Of a DNA stretch of 64,000 bases, positions 12,447-24,423 are shown in pieces; position 1 is the stretch's first letter; each line of letters starts with the position of its first letter. The translations under genes and the position numbers were made by a program. The DNA comes from Spodoptera frugiperda (lineage: Eukaryota > Arthropoda > Insecta > Lepidoptera > Noctuidae): positions 124,001 through 188,000 of the forward strand of contig NC_064239.1 of the NCBI RefSeq assembly GCF_023101765.2, in the 5' to 3' direction. The notes under the pieces are model-generated. The model had not been told where the DNA came from. It did no database searches and saw only the letters and a list, made by a program, of their open reading frames with translations.

Positions 12447-15200
12447 TATTTAATATAGACTATTTATGTTGACGTTATTCCGTTGTTTTATTTGTCCTAA
12501 ATACATAATACATATATTAAATTACACCCAATGCAGAATACCTAGACGTGGGTCTCGAGCAGACAACGCATTATGTAATATCTATTTACAGAGCGGAGAC
12601 TAACTGGTTTCTCTGTAGTTCCTAGATAACAATACATTCAATAAAAAACAATAAAATGTCTATTGGAGTACATGATCCGACTGCGCTAACATGATTTGCT
12701 CACAAATGTGGCGTATGCATATGCAATGAGTTGAAATCTGGTTTTACTTTACTCCCGAGTTATGCGGTCACTTCCATTGAAATCTCTTAATACAAAGAGG
12801 TTTTAGGGAATCCCAGCGATGACAAATGCTTTCTTGAAAGAATTAGAATAACAATAATTATTTTATTAAGCGACGGCAAGTCAGATTGTACGACTACAAC
12901 CCACGGTACGGTCATCGACACTGAGACGGATCAAGTGATGGTGTGTTATTCGTATGCACATGGGACAAGAGCTAATCGACCATTATGTATTTTTTATGGG
13001 ACAAGCTCTCTAGAACCTCTCAAAACGCCTGCAACTCCTGTAAGCCAGAATCTACAGTACATACACACATGAAAACACGCGAAAACTACACAGCAGTACG
13101 TTTCGGGAACATGAATAGGTAACTGTCTTGGATCCGCAACGAAATAAATCAGAAGATTATATTAGAGAAGAAAAAATAAACGATAGTTTCCACTTCCCTC
13201 GTAGAATAGCTGTCATCTTAGCTGTTTATTGAGCATTGTTATTACGGCAAATAATATTCATGTCCTCCTGCCAGTGTGCACTTGTACAGTGCAGTCGCAA
13301 ACTACTTACGGTAAGTTTTAAACATTTCAATGAGTTATAATAGGTTTTAGTTATTTTCCTCTTGGGTAACTACATAATTTTCAATACGGAATAGGTACCG
13401 AGTTTGATGAAAATGCCTACAAAAATATAGTTATTCCTAATCATAATATAAGAATGTGATGGTGCAATCGTTCACTGCGCCAGTTGCACTGTGGATGGTT
13501 CTCGTAGCGTCCAGTCTCCGTGCTACGAGAACTGTCGCCCGTAGGCGGACAGAGGACGTTTACCGTAAACAACATTATATCGGCGAAATCAACTTCAGAC
13601 TCGACGAAATCAATGAGTGTCGTGTGTGTATGTGTGTGTGAGCACAAACTCGTGAATTTCACACGGGAACACGATGTTTGCAGAACTTCTGGAAAGTAAT
13701 CATGATTTCTGTAGAAGTTTCGTAACCTCTTGTACTACATAGTTCATAAGTTTCAAGTTAAAACGATTAAGTTCGTCATTATGTGTTTACAAAAGCGACT
13801 TATCAAGTACTTAGTTCGTAATAGTTTATGATATTATAACGTTCGATGAGGGCGCAGTTTTTACTCATTAGGGAACATTATCTGACGCCGTAATGGTGCA
13901 CAAAGATTGCTGCACAAACACTCGGGCGAAATGATTGGCCGCTCTAATCAACGTTAAGGGCAAGTTCATTTGTTTACTTGTTTTACTATGAACATTGTTA
14001 TGGTATATTATGTTTTGTTGGTGTTAATCAGTACTATGCTGTACAATGTACGATAAAGGGGAAAGAGGGAAGTGTAGGGACAAGGTAAACATTCCCCACA
14101 AACAAGATTGCTCTCGATTAGGGTCCGATTCTTTTATTTAGGAAAAATATGTTGGGTTAAAAACAACCCTATGTTTCATATATGAGGTCCCTACTCCCTG
14201 AAAAGTAAACTTTCTAGTAGTGAAAGAATTAACCACATTAGTCCAGTAGTGTCGGAGCCTGTTCTGCTCAAAAACACAAACAATGCAATATCTTTCTTTC
14301 TTTATAATATTATACTTAATTTTATTACTTAGTATTACGGCTGGTATATCAGGTGTCTTATGTTCAGATAAAATATTTATGATGCTACATTTTTATCTTA
14401 ATGTGGCTGCACTAATGGCACCTAGCTATTATTCCTATTGTTTACGTCACTGTTGACCTTTACAGACATAACCTGCACACCACATCTTGTGTTATCCTAT
14501 ACCTTTTGGTTTTAGATTTCAAAAAAAGACGTTATCAGTTTGATCTGTTATGTACCTACTTACAACCTACTTATGAATATGTTTGTCTTTGATTATTTTA
14601 CGACAAATGGTGTGGTTTTCGAGGAATAGATTTTGTTTTAATCGACTACAAAATAAGAAGGTTCTTAGTAGGGAAGTGAGAGTTGTATGCAGTCGCACGA
14701 TGCTACCATTTATTTAATTATTAATTATTTTATTACACCTAAGTAAGTATCATAATTTATAATATCATAATGGGATAGTTGACTGGGTATGAAAATTAAA
14801 TATATATTTAGTCCGTCAGTTAGATAATGAAGAAGTATAAGACACGTATTTGTTTATTTTGTCATTATAAGATAACAATACTTAGATAAAATAAATTTTA
14901 ATTTAACAGTGGGAGGTCGCTACGTCACCGCCCGCCTCGCAATGTGAATGTAGTAGTATCGTGACGTCACGTCACACGATATTCCAGATGAATGTATCGT
15001 CCAAAGTATATTATTGTGTAAGGAAAGAAAAATACATGTCTAATGTTTTAAATTAATATACCAGATAGACATTAAACTAGGTAGGTAGATGCCTATAAAC
15101 CTAGATACTACGCCTTAACTCCGCTCAGTAAGTACTTGGTTAATACTGTAGACGCAGTATTCCACAGGGTAGTGACGTCGCGTCACGTCAGTCGTACAAC
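12447..15200. other. Intergenic region between SLC52A and the IR75-clade gene
   Basis: AT-rich, with no recognised gene. A 13459-13641 reading frame (about 60 codons, hydrophobic N-terminal stretch) overlaps a perfect 11-bp inverted repeat at 13498-13508 / 13522-13532. A dispersed-repeat remnant lies at about 14908-15040. The 15170-15200 stretch just before the receptor ATG is rich in GACGTCGCGTCACGTCA-type CRE-like motifs. Confidence 0.45.
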
Positions 15201-18200
15201 ATGGAGCTAATAGGTTTCATACTGAGCTACTTCATCACCAAGGACCTGTCCATGATGACTGCCTTCATCTGCTGGCCCCCGGGTAACTGGCTACTTTATT
15301 GCAGTTGACTCCTTACTATCTAGCACCTAGCACCTACATAACGCACCTTTAGAGTTATCAAAGTTTACTGCCCAATGGTTTGATGACCCTAGGAAATTCT
15401 GTATTGAACAAACAGGACCTTTCGTAACATAAGCGCAATTTTGTTTGCACAAAAACGATAAATGAGGGTCATTTGAATATTCTATTGAAATATTTATGTA
15501 GATACGTATCAGATTGCAATCAAAATCAAACAAATGGCTTGTTAACAAGTAGTTTGAATATTTAGAGCAAGCTCTAGAGCTGCAGCGCGGCGCACGTGGT
15601 GCGGGCGTGAGACTCACCGTGGTCTCCGAGCCAAAGCGCGCCGCTCCAATGACGCCGGCTGGCTACTTCAGGGAGGCCATGCTGCTGGACCTCAACTGTC
15701 CTGATACTCACCTTGTTCTTGAAAAGGTATTTATATACCTAGCTTATATAAAATCAGTTTTAATCGCAGCTAGCACATTAGGCCATAAGGCCAATAGGAC
15801 ATTTAAACATAAGGTTTAAGTGAGATGCGAGAGAGAGAAATGTTACTTCAGAGACTGTCCTTCAGGCCTCCGGCTCTCGTGTACTGAACAGGCGTCACTC
15901 GTGGCTACTGCTCCACAACTCATCAGCCGAGCCGGCGCTCGTGGAGGAGACCCTGAATGCGTACGAGATCCTGCCCGACGCAGACGTGGTGTGGTCCTCT
16001 CCTCACACTATGGTGGACGTGTACAAGACGAAGCCGAATCAACCGCTGCTGCAGGTCGAGCTGGGGCTCAGCAGGAACAGTTCCCACCAGGAGCTGCTGT
16101 CGCTGTGGGGCGCGCTGCCCACTGCTGTGACTCGCAGGAGAGATCTCAGGAATGTCTCACTCAAGGGTATTTCTGTAGTAAGTTGACTCTAAACTTATAA
16201 TTACGCAGAAGATTGGATACGGAGCAATGCTTTGTGTGATCCACAAATAGGGATTGCAATCCGGTATCATTTTCAATCCGGCCGGATTTCACCGGATTGA
16301 TGCTAATCCGGTCGGATCCGGTCGGATCCGGCCGGATTTTAAAGTTACTTAAGGCCTAGTATTTAGTGGTTTTTAGTTTTAATAATAATGTATAAAAAGA
16401 AAATAAAATACGTATTTATGGAAAATAAAATCAATTATAATTATATTATTTAGTTTTAATTGTAATTTTTAGTACTATTTGTAGTAAATCAAAATAATCA
16501 CTCTCACTTATTGCTGTACCTATTTATGTAAGTATGTATCTGAAAGTACTTAAGTAATAATAATACTATTAAACTCTTATTAATAATCTACACAGTTATA
16601 TAACAAAACAGTATTTTAAATTTGTACTTATAAAATCAACAACTTCAGTTCATAATCCTAAGAAACAAAACAAGAAGCATTTATTTTTTGCAATGCAAAA
16701 TTCAAATGAAAATTATTTCTGTGCCTGAAAAAACGATCTAAGAAAACAAATAGTGTTTATTGTACTGTCTCCTAGTCTGCTTCTGATGGCACTACAAATA
16801 TAACCTGCGGCAGAAAAGGCCATTTCTGCCTCAACACTGGTTGGCCTAATCGCCATCAAGTAACTGTAGATCAGCGAAATGTGTTTTCCTTTGACTCCTT
16901 CTACTTCATACGCTTACGCTTCATACTTCATACATTTCTTTTTTAAGTTCTTTCAACTTTCCCCCTATACCCTTTTTTTTTCTTGCAGGATTTGATTTCC
17001 TCATTTTTTCCTTCACCAGACACGTCTAGCGATCTGGCAACGTCGCGCGCGTGTGACGTTCCCAGATCGCGATCGCGTATTTTTTGCTTTACGGCGATCC
17101 GGCGCAGACACACCGGATCCGGTAGGTCCAAAAACACGCCGGATCCGCCGGATTACCGGATCCGCCGGACCGGATTGCAATCCCTATCCACAAATTATTA
17201 TTTCTGGTCTGGGTGTTGTATGGGCCCTCTATGGGCAATGCTACTGAGTTTTCGGAGACACATAAAAGAAAAATTCAAAAAGTATGGGTCCCTTTCTATT
17301 CTACTAGATTCAACATTACCGAAGAACTTAGGACACGCTCAAAATTAATTTCAATCAAAAGCTTGGGGCACGCTTGAAAGCTTTCGCTTGATGTCGGGAC
17401 CCTTAGGTCACGCTCGAAATCTTTCAAGCATGCTTGTATTTTTGGGTCAAGTTCGGGATCTTTCAGCCATACGCGAAATCTTTTGCGCATGTTCGAAATT
17501 TTTTGGTCATACTCGAAAGTTATCGGTCATGCTCCATCGAAGTGTTTCGATCGAGTTCGAAAGTTTTTTACAGGTGACAGAACCAGACAACTTCAAGGGC
17601 TGGGCAGACCTGCGCAACCGGCAGATCGATACCTTCCCCAAGTTCACCTATCCGCTTATGATGCTACTTGCTCAGGACTTACACTTTCGGTACATCGTAC
17701 TTATTTTACTCTAGTTTTCGTCTGCGACTTTATACGCAAAATCGCAAAGAAAACATAGAAACTTTGATAATTTTAATAAAATTTTATTTTCTTAGAGACT
17801 ATTTTCTACTTTCTACTGAAACAGTGAATGTTTGTGAGCCATCAGCCACGTAGTAACTTCAGCTGCCAGCACCCTCGTGTATTAAGTATTACGCAGTACT
17901 ATGGGTTTCAAGTCGTTTTCGAGTTTAGTTTTGTTTAGAAGCATGTCGGTGGCAGGTTCGACCTGCGGCAGGTGGACTTCTACGGCGTGTCGCACAACGG
18001 GTCGTTCGACGGGCTGGTGGGCCACCTGCAGCGGCGCGAGGCGGAGGTGGGGCTCGCCTCGCTGTTCATGCGCCACGACCGCATGCAAGTCGCCGACTTC
18101 TTCTCCGAGACCTGCGTGCTCGCGTTAGTACCTACTTTGTTTGTCATTATCATCTTAGACCCCCTTACCTTACCCATGTAACACTAGCTTTCCTTATTCA

Positions 18201-21200
18201 CATGCAGATTAAAACACCAGTAAAATAAATAGCGTTAATCATTTACATGGATACAGCACAGCTAATATTATATGTAGTTACACGTTTACTCGGCAAACTA
18301 CAATAAAAAATCTAAGCTAGACTACACGTATTTATAATAACTAAACTTTAGTTTATTATGTTCGTGTTCGATATGTAAAATACAGTCATCCTGACGTCAC
18401 CACTCATCGTATCTTTGCGTGGCGACGGTTCCGCGAATACGATGACGGAACCCTGAATGTTGTGCATTTACTTTTATTTTTATATTTAAATTCTCAGTAA
18501 TGGCACAATGCATAAAGCTTGGTATGGTGCTTGGTATATGGCGATAGGATACTTTTCACGTTCTTATTGCCGAAAACCGTGGACTTATTGACATTATCTT
18601 AATAATTGCACCTTGACCTACCTCAGGGGAAAATTCTGATATAATGTATCTACATAATGTGTTGAACGTAAACTTATACAATCGCACGATATCACCGGCT
18701 TTATGTAAATATATGATTGAGACTTATTAACAACAAATTGGTACAGATTGATATGTATGCAGTTTGGTCATCTGTCAGATACCTATTTGTAGAAGATATA
18801 GGTAGCAACGAGTGAGAATTCAAGACAAAATTTAGGTAAAGTAAAGAATTACTATTTTACTCGTAGATAAGTATGAGGAACTAAGTCTCGCTTATCATTA
18901 TAATGTCCTGGGAAAGTTGTGAGTGGATTAGATAAGCAAATTATGTGTACCTGCGATATGCATACAATGAAGTATTATCATATTAGAATACTGATTATGT
19001 AAACACCTTTAATATTTGCTACGTGACAGATACAATTACAGATTACTATACTTTGGTAATTCAACGTCAAAACGGGAATTAGCAATGATGAGGTTTTGTG
19101 TTCCTATTTGGTGATCGATCGTTCGAAGCTAAACTACGTTCGCGAGTGTGTGTGTAGGTACAGTCACCGCCAAATAATTGGTCACTCGGGGCACTCACAT
19201 AAACACATTACATGAGTAGGTAACAGGCAATAATCAAGTTTTTGTGTTCCATAGCAACTACACGGCGCAGGAGTTGCGTCATTAGTGCAGCGTATTCATT
19301 GGTGTTTACCAATGTAACGCTTCAGAGGAAACGCGACGCATGCGCCGCGTAGCTGCGGCGTTTGCGCTGCGTATATGTTTATCGAACGCCTACGATGGAC
19401 AAACGCCAATGTAAAGGCGATCTAAAACTGTAAACACTGACCGTTATAGCATTTGGTTGGACTGAACTTAGATAATGTGATGTTTTGAAAGGAAAATTAG
19501 GTAATTAACATTTTTAATTAATTGAATTTAAAATTGGGTTTTTTATATTATATGACGTGTATAATAAACTTTGTTTGGATTGATATTATTGCCGTTTCTG
19601 ATTGAGCATTACTTTGAGTACCCTGGGTGGTCCTAAATATTTGAGCTGCCTGTACATGTGCATAGTTTGGTCATATAATGTTTACAAGATATAAACGCGA
19701 TATGCCTAGATACTAATGTATATTATCTATTAAATATATAGAGACGGATTAATCAGATCAACTTGTGTTCCAAGAGTTTCAACTTTTTTCGCTTGTAACT
19801 TAACTATTACAAGACGATGCGGGATATTACGAGGAGGGGTGAGGAGACGGGGGGGGGGCAAGGTTACTGGCCGAGGCTCTCGACTATTTCTGGCGGCGAA
19901 TATTTTAATATGACAAAGAATGCTCGAAACACTAAACCTCAACAGCCGAGGTTTGGTGTTCCAAACTCGTGTTTAGGATACTTACTTTTTGTTGCACGTG
20001 CTGGACAATTTATGAAATAGAAATGGACTCTGCGCTGATGACGCTGACTTAGTTATTTATTTATTGAGTCCGTCTTAACCCAAAATAAGCAGAATTTAAG
20101 AATTGATTTCATTAGGTATTAATATTGTTTAGGTAATAAAATAATCAATCATAACACTGAAAAAGTTTTGTGTTGCTTGCAAATTTAGTACAGTAGAAGC
20201 TCTTTATTCGCGGGATATGCGTTCCGTAAATATGCCGCGAATAGAGAAACCGTGAATATGGGATGGTAATTTGTATGGGGTTATAGGGGATACGTTCCTA
20301 GATGACGAAATCAAGAAGCAAATAGTAGATAAAAAAAATGTTTAATTGAACTTTCTGATCATACAGATTGCCTGATGATAATATTATTATCATCAGGTTT
20401 AGGTCACACTAGGTTTAGGCAGAAGTCACAATCTAGACGTAGTTGTAATAAGGTCTATTTTATTTTTTTATCCTTCTACTGACGCGTTGACAAAGGATAG
20501 CGAATGTATTTTTTTAGGTTACGCACCGATATTTCGATTCGATCCGCGAATAAAGAAATCTTAGACCGCGAATATGGGAATTGGGTCGCAATTTTTCAAT
20601 CCGCGAATAGTGAAAACGCGAATGAAGGAAGCGCGAATAAGGAGCTTCTACTGTATTGTATAAATTCTTCGCGAAACTAGTAGAAGGAAGAATAGACAGT
20701 TGGAGCCATGAAAACAAAATAAACATGTTATACATACCTATATATTATGGCATTCATCGCATTATTATGTTTACACAATTTTTTTAAGTACCTATTGAGA
20801 GTTTAGTCATGAATTTATTTTTTCAGGAAACTAGTATGTTAACATTGGATTCAGCCAAACATCCAATTAACTATTTATTTTTAACCGATTTCCGAAAAAA
20901 TTGGAGGTTCTCAATTCGGCCGATACTTAACTTTTTTCTTCTATGTAAGTACACCGATTACGTTGAGGTTTATAGACTTGCGTGATTCTTTTTTTATTCG
21001 ACGCGAACTAGCAGAAATTGGGTCACATGAATTTTTTTCAGATCGGTTGTAAATTTTCGCGATAGTTCGTACATTTGTACATCGATTACTTAAACATTTC
21101 TGGTCCGATTTCCGTGATTCTGGTTTTGTTCGGTAACCCAACAAAAGTGTACCCATACTTTCAAGTTGGTACTGTTGCTACCAGGTGAGCATCTGATGAT

Positions 21201-24076
21201 GAGATCTCAGATAAATCGAGGGCATCAAATTATAAGCTCTTTTAGGTGGACCTGCTTATAGATGGTAAGTCTTATAAAAAATAGATTGAGGTTTAAATAT
21301 GTAGGTGTGGCTAATTTTCATTCCTTTGCTGTAAATTCGTATTGTGGGCTCTACGGTAAATGACTACTAAATTAATTATTATGTTATCGGCTTACTCATA
21401 ACTTACGGTTTAGGCATCATACCACCTGCTTGGAAGCCAAGTCTTAAATCTGCGTCAGCCTACAATGTCTGGAGTATGACACAGTGAGCCCGATATGTAA
21501 CACCATTTTTGCGTCGACCTGGGATTCGAACCCAACACTTACGCCGCTGCGCGCTGCTAGCGAACGAGTCTAACGTGCCAACAGTGTCTCGCGCCGGAAA
21601 GTGCTCGTGATTTCTGGCAGAGGGCGCGAAACTCGAGTCGCCGGTAGCAGCGCAACAGTCCACGCGTCGCGCGTCGAGGAATGCTGCTCATGTATATGTA
21701 GCATGGCCTGAAACTAAGTTCCTCGTCAAACAGTTCCGTTAGTAAGTCGATAACATAAGATTTTCTTTATAAGCCAACATTGTGCACAGGTGCGCGTTTA
21801 TCTTCCGGCAACCGTCCCGGTCGGCCGTGTCCAACGTGTTCCTGGCGCCGTTCAGCGCCGGCGTGTGGGGCGCCAGCGCCTGCGTGGCCGCCAGCGCCGC
21901 GCTGCTGCTGGTGGCGCTGCGCCGCCTGCGCCAGCACACGCGCGCCTCCACCGACCTGCAGCTGTTCACGCTGCTCGAAGCCATCACCTTCGCACTGGGC
22001 TCACTGTGCCAGCAAGGTTGTAAGGACTCTTTATACTTAAACGTTTCGTGTCGTACGGCTGCCGCACGTTCACCGTGTACTTCGCAGGGTTCCACAGGAC
22101 GCCGCCGGTGACGTCAGTGCGCGTGGTGATGTTCAGCACGCTGCTGACGTCACTGTTCGTGTTCACGGCCTACTCCGCCAAGATCGTGGCCATCCTGCAG
22201 ACTCCAAGCAACGCGCTGCAGACCATCGACGACCTGGTGCGCTCGCCCATGACCATCGGCGTCCAGGACACCACTTACAAGACGGTCTACTTTCTCGTGA
22301 GTATCGGCAGGCGGCACTCAAGCCAGGGAATTTAGGATCTATACGTTTATTGCCCTATTAGCACGTATCGTTACCGGTGTGGTATCTCCTATTCGTATAA
22401 GTACCTGTTTCTATACCGGCAACGCGACTAAAGGTAAACTCAAACTAAAGTTGAGTGCACAGAACAGAGAAATACGGTTGATTCACTCACGAGGTTACAG
22501 ATAAACAAACCGGTTTAGTGATAAGCAGAGCAACTACTGTGAATATATTTACTTCCAAACTAGTTAAGTCATTTAGTAGTTAATTAATGTGGATCATCGT
22601 CTTTCCGCAGGAGAGTCCGGAGAAGTCGACGCAGCAGCTGTACCGGCACAAGATCCTGCCGCAGGGCGAGCTCGCGTACCACAGCGTCGTGGACGGCATC
22701 GCGCGCGTGCGCACTGGCTTCTTCGCCTTCCAGGCTAGTCACATACTGGAATGTTTATTTGAAAAGTCTCAGCTCTTCTGAGTACTTAGTTTACCTCAAT
22801 GGATCATTTTGTTGTCCGCCAGTTTGACCATACCCTATATCTTTGGAAGTTTTAAACAAAAAATTAGATGATCAGTTCATCCGTGATCATGGCGCTTGTA
22901 ACAGTGCTGAAATATTGGAAACTCACAGAGAGAAATAAACATGGTAAATATCCCGTCTTAAGTTCTAATGTAAACAACGAGATGTCTAATTATGTAACAA
23001 CGTGTACGTGCAGGTGGAGAAGAGCTCTGGCTACGACATAATCAAGCAGACGTTCACGGAGCGCGAGAAGTGCAGCCTCAGCGAGATCGAGGCGTTCAAG
23101 CCGCCGCTCGTGGCCGTGCCCATGAAGAAACACTCCGGGTATAGGGAACTCTTCGCTTCCAGGTTTTACTTACGCCTCTGCACTATATAAACTCGTATAT
23201 TCTATAAGTAGTACTGTAATACCTACAAGGAGATATTTTTTAAAGAATAAGTAGATACAAAATGTCTGTTGGTTTTCTAACTTCTACCTGTGTCGGCATC
23301 GTGCCATCAGATGAAGTTAAAATATATATAAAAAAAAAAACAAATAAGCAGTTTATTGTCAAGAAGGACCGTCGTTACGATTATGTTTTATCGGCTGAGC
23401 TATAGTGTGTCACTCACTTGTTTCGATACTCTTTTTTAACGTATAACGACGTGTGGCGCCATCTGTTATTCGGATTTGGCGAACAATATAATTATTTTCG
23501 TACAAGTTTTGCGCACATTTAATGTTTTATGTGAATTATAGCTGATGTAGACGTGATGGCCGTGTAATTGAACCGTAGTGTGTTTGTTCAGACTGCGTTG
23601 GCAGCGCGAGGTGGGGCTGATGGACCGCGCGCGGCGCGTGTGGCTGGTGTCGCGGCCGCGCTGCGAGGCCGCCGGCACCGGCTTCGTCAGCATCGGACTC
23701 ATCGACGTGCTGCCCGCGCTGCAGGTACTGACTGACTGACTTACTATTGTACCTTTTAGAACTATGCTCTCGCTTGCGACTACTTAATGTTGGATCTCGG
23801 GTTCGATTGTCCGGTAAATTATAAGTATTAGTTATTACAAAATTCGCAGTAATTAATATGTTGTACAGAATCTTGAATTATGAGAATATCAATAATAAAT
23901 TATTCAGCACGTATGTACCTATATATAACAATGTGTGTATTAATGCTGAGCGCCTACTATACCCATGTGAGCAGGTACTGGCGCTGGGTGCGATTATGTC
24001 CGTGGTGCTGCTGGTAGGAGAGCGCGGCGTGCGCCTGCTGCAGCGACATACCGGGCACACCACGACACCCTACTAA
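15201..24076 (+). CDS. Ionotropic receptor, IR75 clade
   Basis: Ligand-gated cation channel of the variant glutamate-receptor family; insect IR75 members sense acids and amines in antennae. Eleven exons keep phase: 15201-15282, 15578-15726, 15866-16177, 17574-17689, 17956-18123, 21790-22016, 22088-22296, 22611-22733, 23014-23162, 23592-23724, 23975-24076, giving 589 aa, normal for the clade. Exons 1-4 form the short N-terminal region. Exons 4-5 form ligand-binding lobe S1 (VDFYGVSHNGSFDGLVGHL, then MRHDRMQVADF, where the Arg aligns with the glutamate-binding Arg). Exon 6 holds IFRQPSRSAVSNVFLAPF and M1; exons 6-7 the pore and M3 (SLFVFTAYSAKIVAIL). Exons 7-9 form S2 (GVQDTTYKTVYF; FAFQVEKSSGYDII). 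Exon 11 holds M4. Which IR75 paralogue (p, q or d) cannot be settled by eye. No obvious signal peptide. The intron after exon 8 needs a GC donor. Confidence 0.88.
16248..17186. mobile_element. Non-autonomous hAT-type element (MITE) in intron 3 of the IR75 gene
   Basis: A 939-bp element with perfect 18-bp terminal inverted repeats TAGGGATTGCAATCCGGT, flanked by an exact 8-bp direct repeat TCCACAAA (16240-16247 and 17187-17194). An 8-bp target duplication with short inverted ends is the hAT superfamily signature. Subterminal regions are packed with CCGGAT/ATCCGG motifs, likely transposase-binding sites. The centre is AT-rich and has no transposase frame. It lies wholly within the intron between receptor exons 3 and 4. 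Confidence 0.85.
20191..20653. mobile_element. pogo/Tigger-like MITE with TA target sites
   Basis: A 463-bp unit with inverted ends: CAGTAGAAGCTCTTTATTCG on the left, and on the right the complement with one mismatch (CGAATAAGGAGCTTCTACTG). It is flanked by TA on both sides. CAGTNGAA... ends with TA duplication are typical of pogo/Tigger-type Tc1-mariner elements. Inside, CGCGAAT/ATTCGCG motifs recur. No transposase frame. Confidence 0.7.
21495..21590 (-). repeat. tRNA-derived SINE-like head
   Basis: On the minus strand a box A-like stretch (GCACGTTAGACTCG) precedes a perfect box B (GGGTTCGAATCCC, complement of about 21531-21543). This is the layout of a tRNA-derived SINE head rather than a tRNA gene, because no cloverleaf acceptor stem is evident. 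Confidence 0.5.
22734..23013 (+). other. Predicted GC-AG intron of the IR75 gene
   Basis: Exon 8 must end at FAFQ (CAG, 22731-22733) to join VEKSSGYD in exon 9. The intron then starts GCTAGT and ends GTGCAG. No nearby GT donor keeps the frame. GC-AG introns are a known minor class. Confidence 0.6.
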
Positions 24077-24170
24077 CTGGGCTCGAGTATATTGTTTTAT
24101 ACAGTACCACGTAAGTTTTATACAATGTTTACTGAAGCGAGTGTGGAATCACATACACCAAACATATAAT

Positions 24171-24176
24171 AATAAA
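24171..24176 (+). terminator. Poly(A) signal of the IR75 gene
   Basis: AATAAA 95 bases after the TAA stop, one base from the opposing gene's signal at 24178-24183. Confidence 0.6.
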
Positions 24177-24177
24177 A

Positions 24178-24183
24178 TTTATT
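24178..24183 (-). terminator. Poly(A) signal of the nicotinic-receptor-like gene
   Basis: TTTATT on the plus strand, AATAAA on the minus, 241 bases after that gene's TAG. The two converging transcripts should overlap by a few tens of bases at their 3' ends. Confidence 0.55.
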
Positions 24184-24423
24184 AATACGTAGCACTGATA
24201 TTTACAGAAAATATGCACTAAGTAGAGAGAGTAGCGCATACAACATGAACGCACGGAGCTATGGACACAGCGTCCGCCACGAGCACTAGAACGGTGCGCT
24301 AGTCAAGCTCGTGCTCGTACGAGTAGCGCAGGCGCTAAGAGAGATGTTCGAGCCGATGGGCACTGGGAGAACTACACGAGCGGTGCGAGATCGAGCGCTA
24401 GGTGAGCTGGTCCGGTGGCGGCG

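Larger units (their letters stand above)
18124..21789 (+). other. Intron 5 of the IR75 gene (3.7 kb)
   Basis: The largest intron of the receptor, separating ligand-binding lobe S1 from the first membrane segment. Largely AT-rich. It holds a TIR element at 20191-20653, a GCG-rich repeat-like patch at about 19262-19430, and a tRNA-derived repeat remnant at about 21495-21590. No coding exon seen. Confidence 0.6.

Noticed and set aside
21531..21543. tRNA gene at the perfect box B
   Set aside because: No pairing acceptor stem or complete cloverleaf; the context matches a SINE head.
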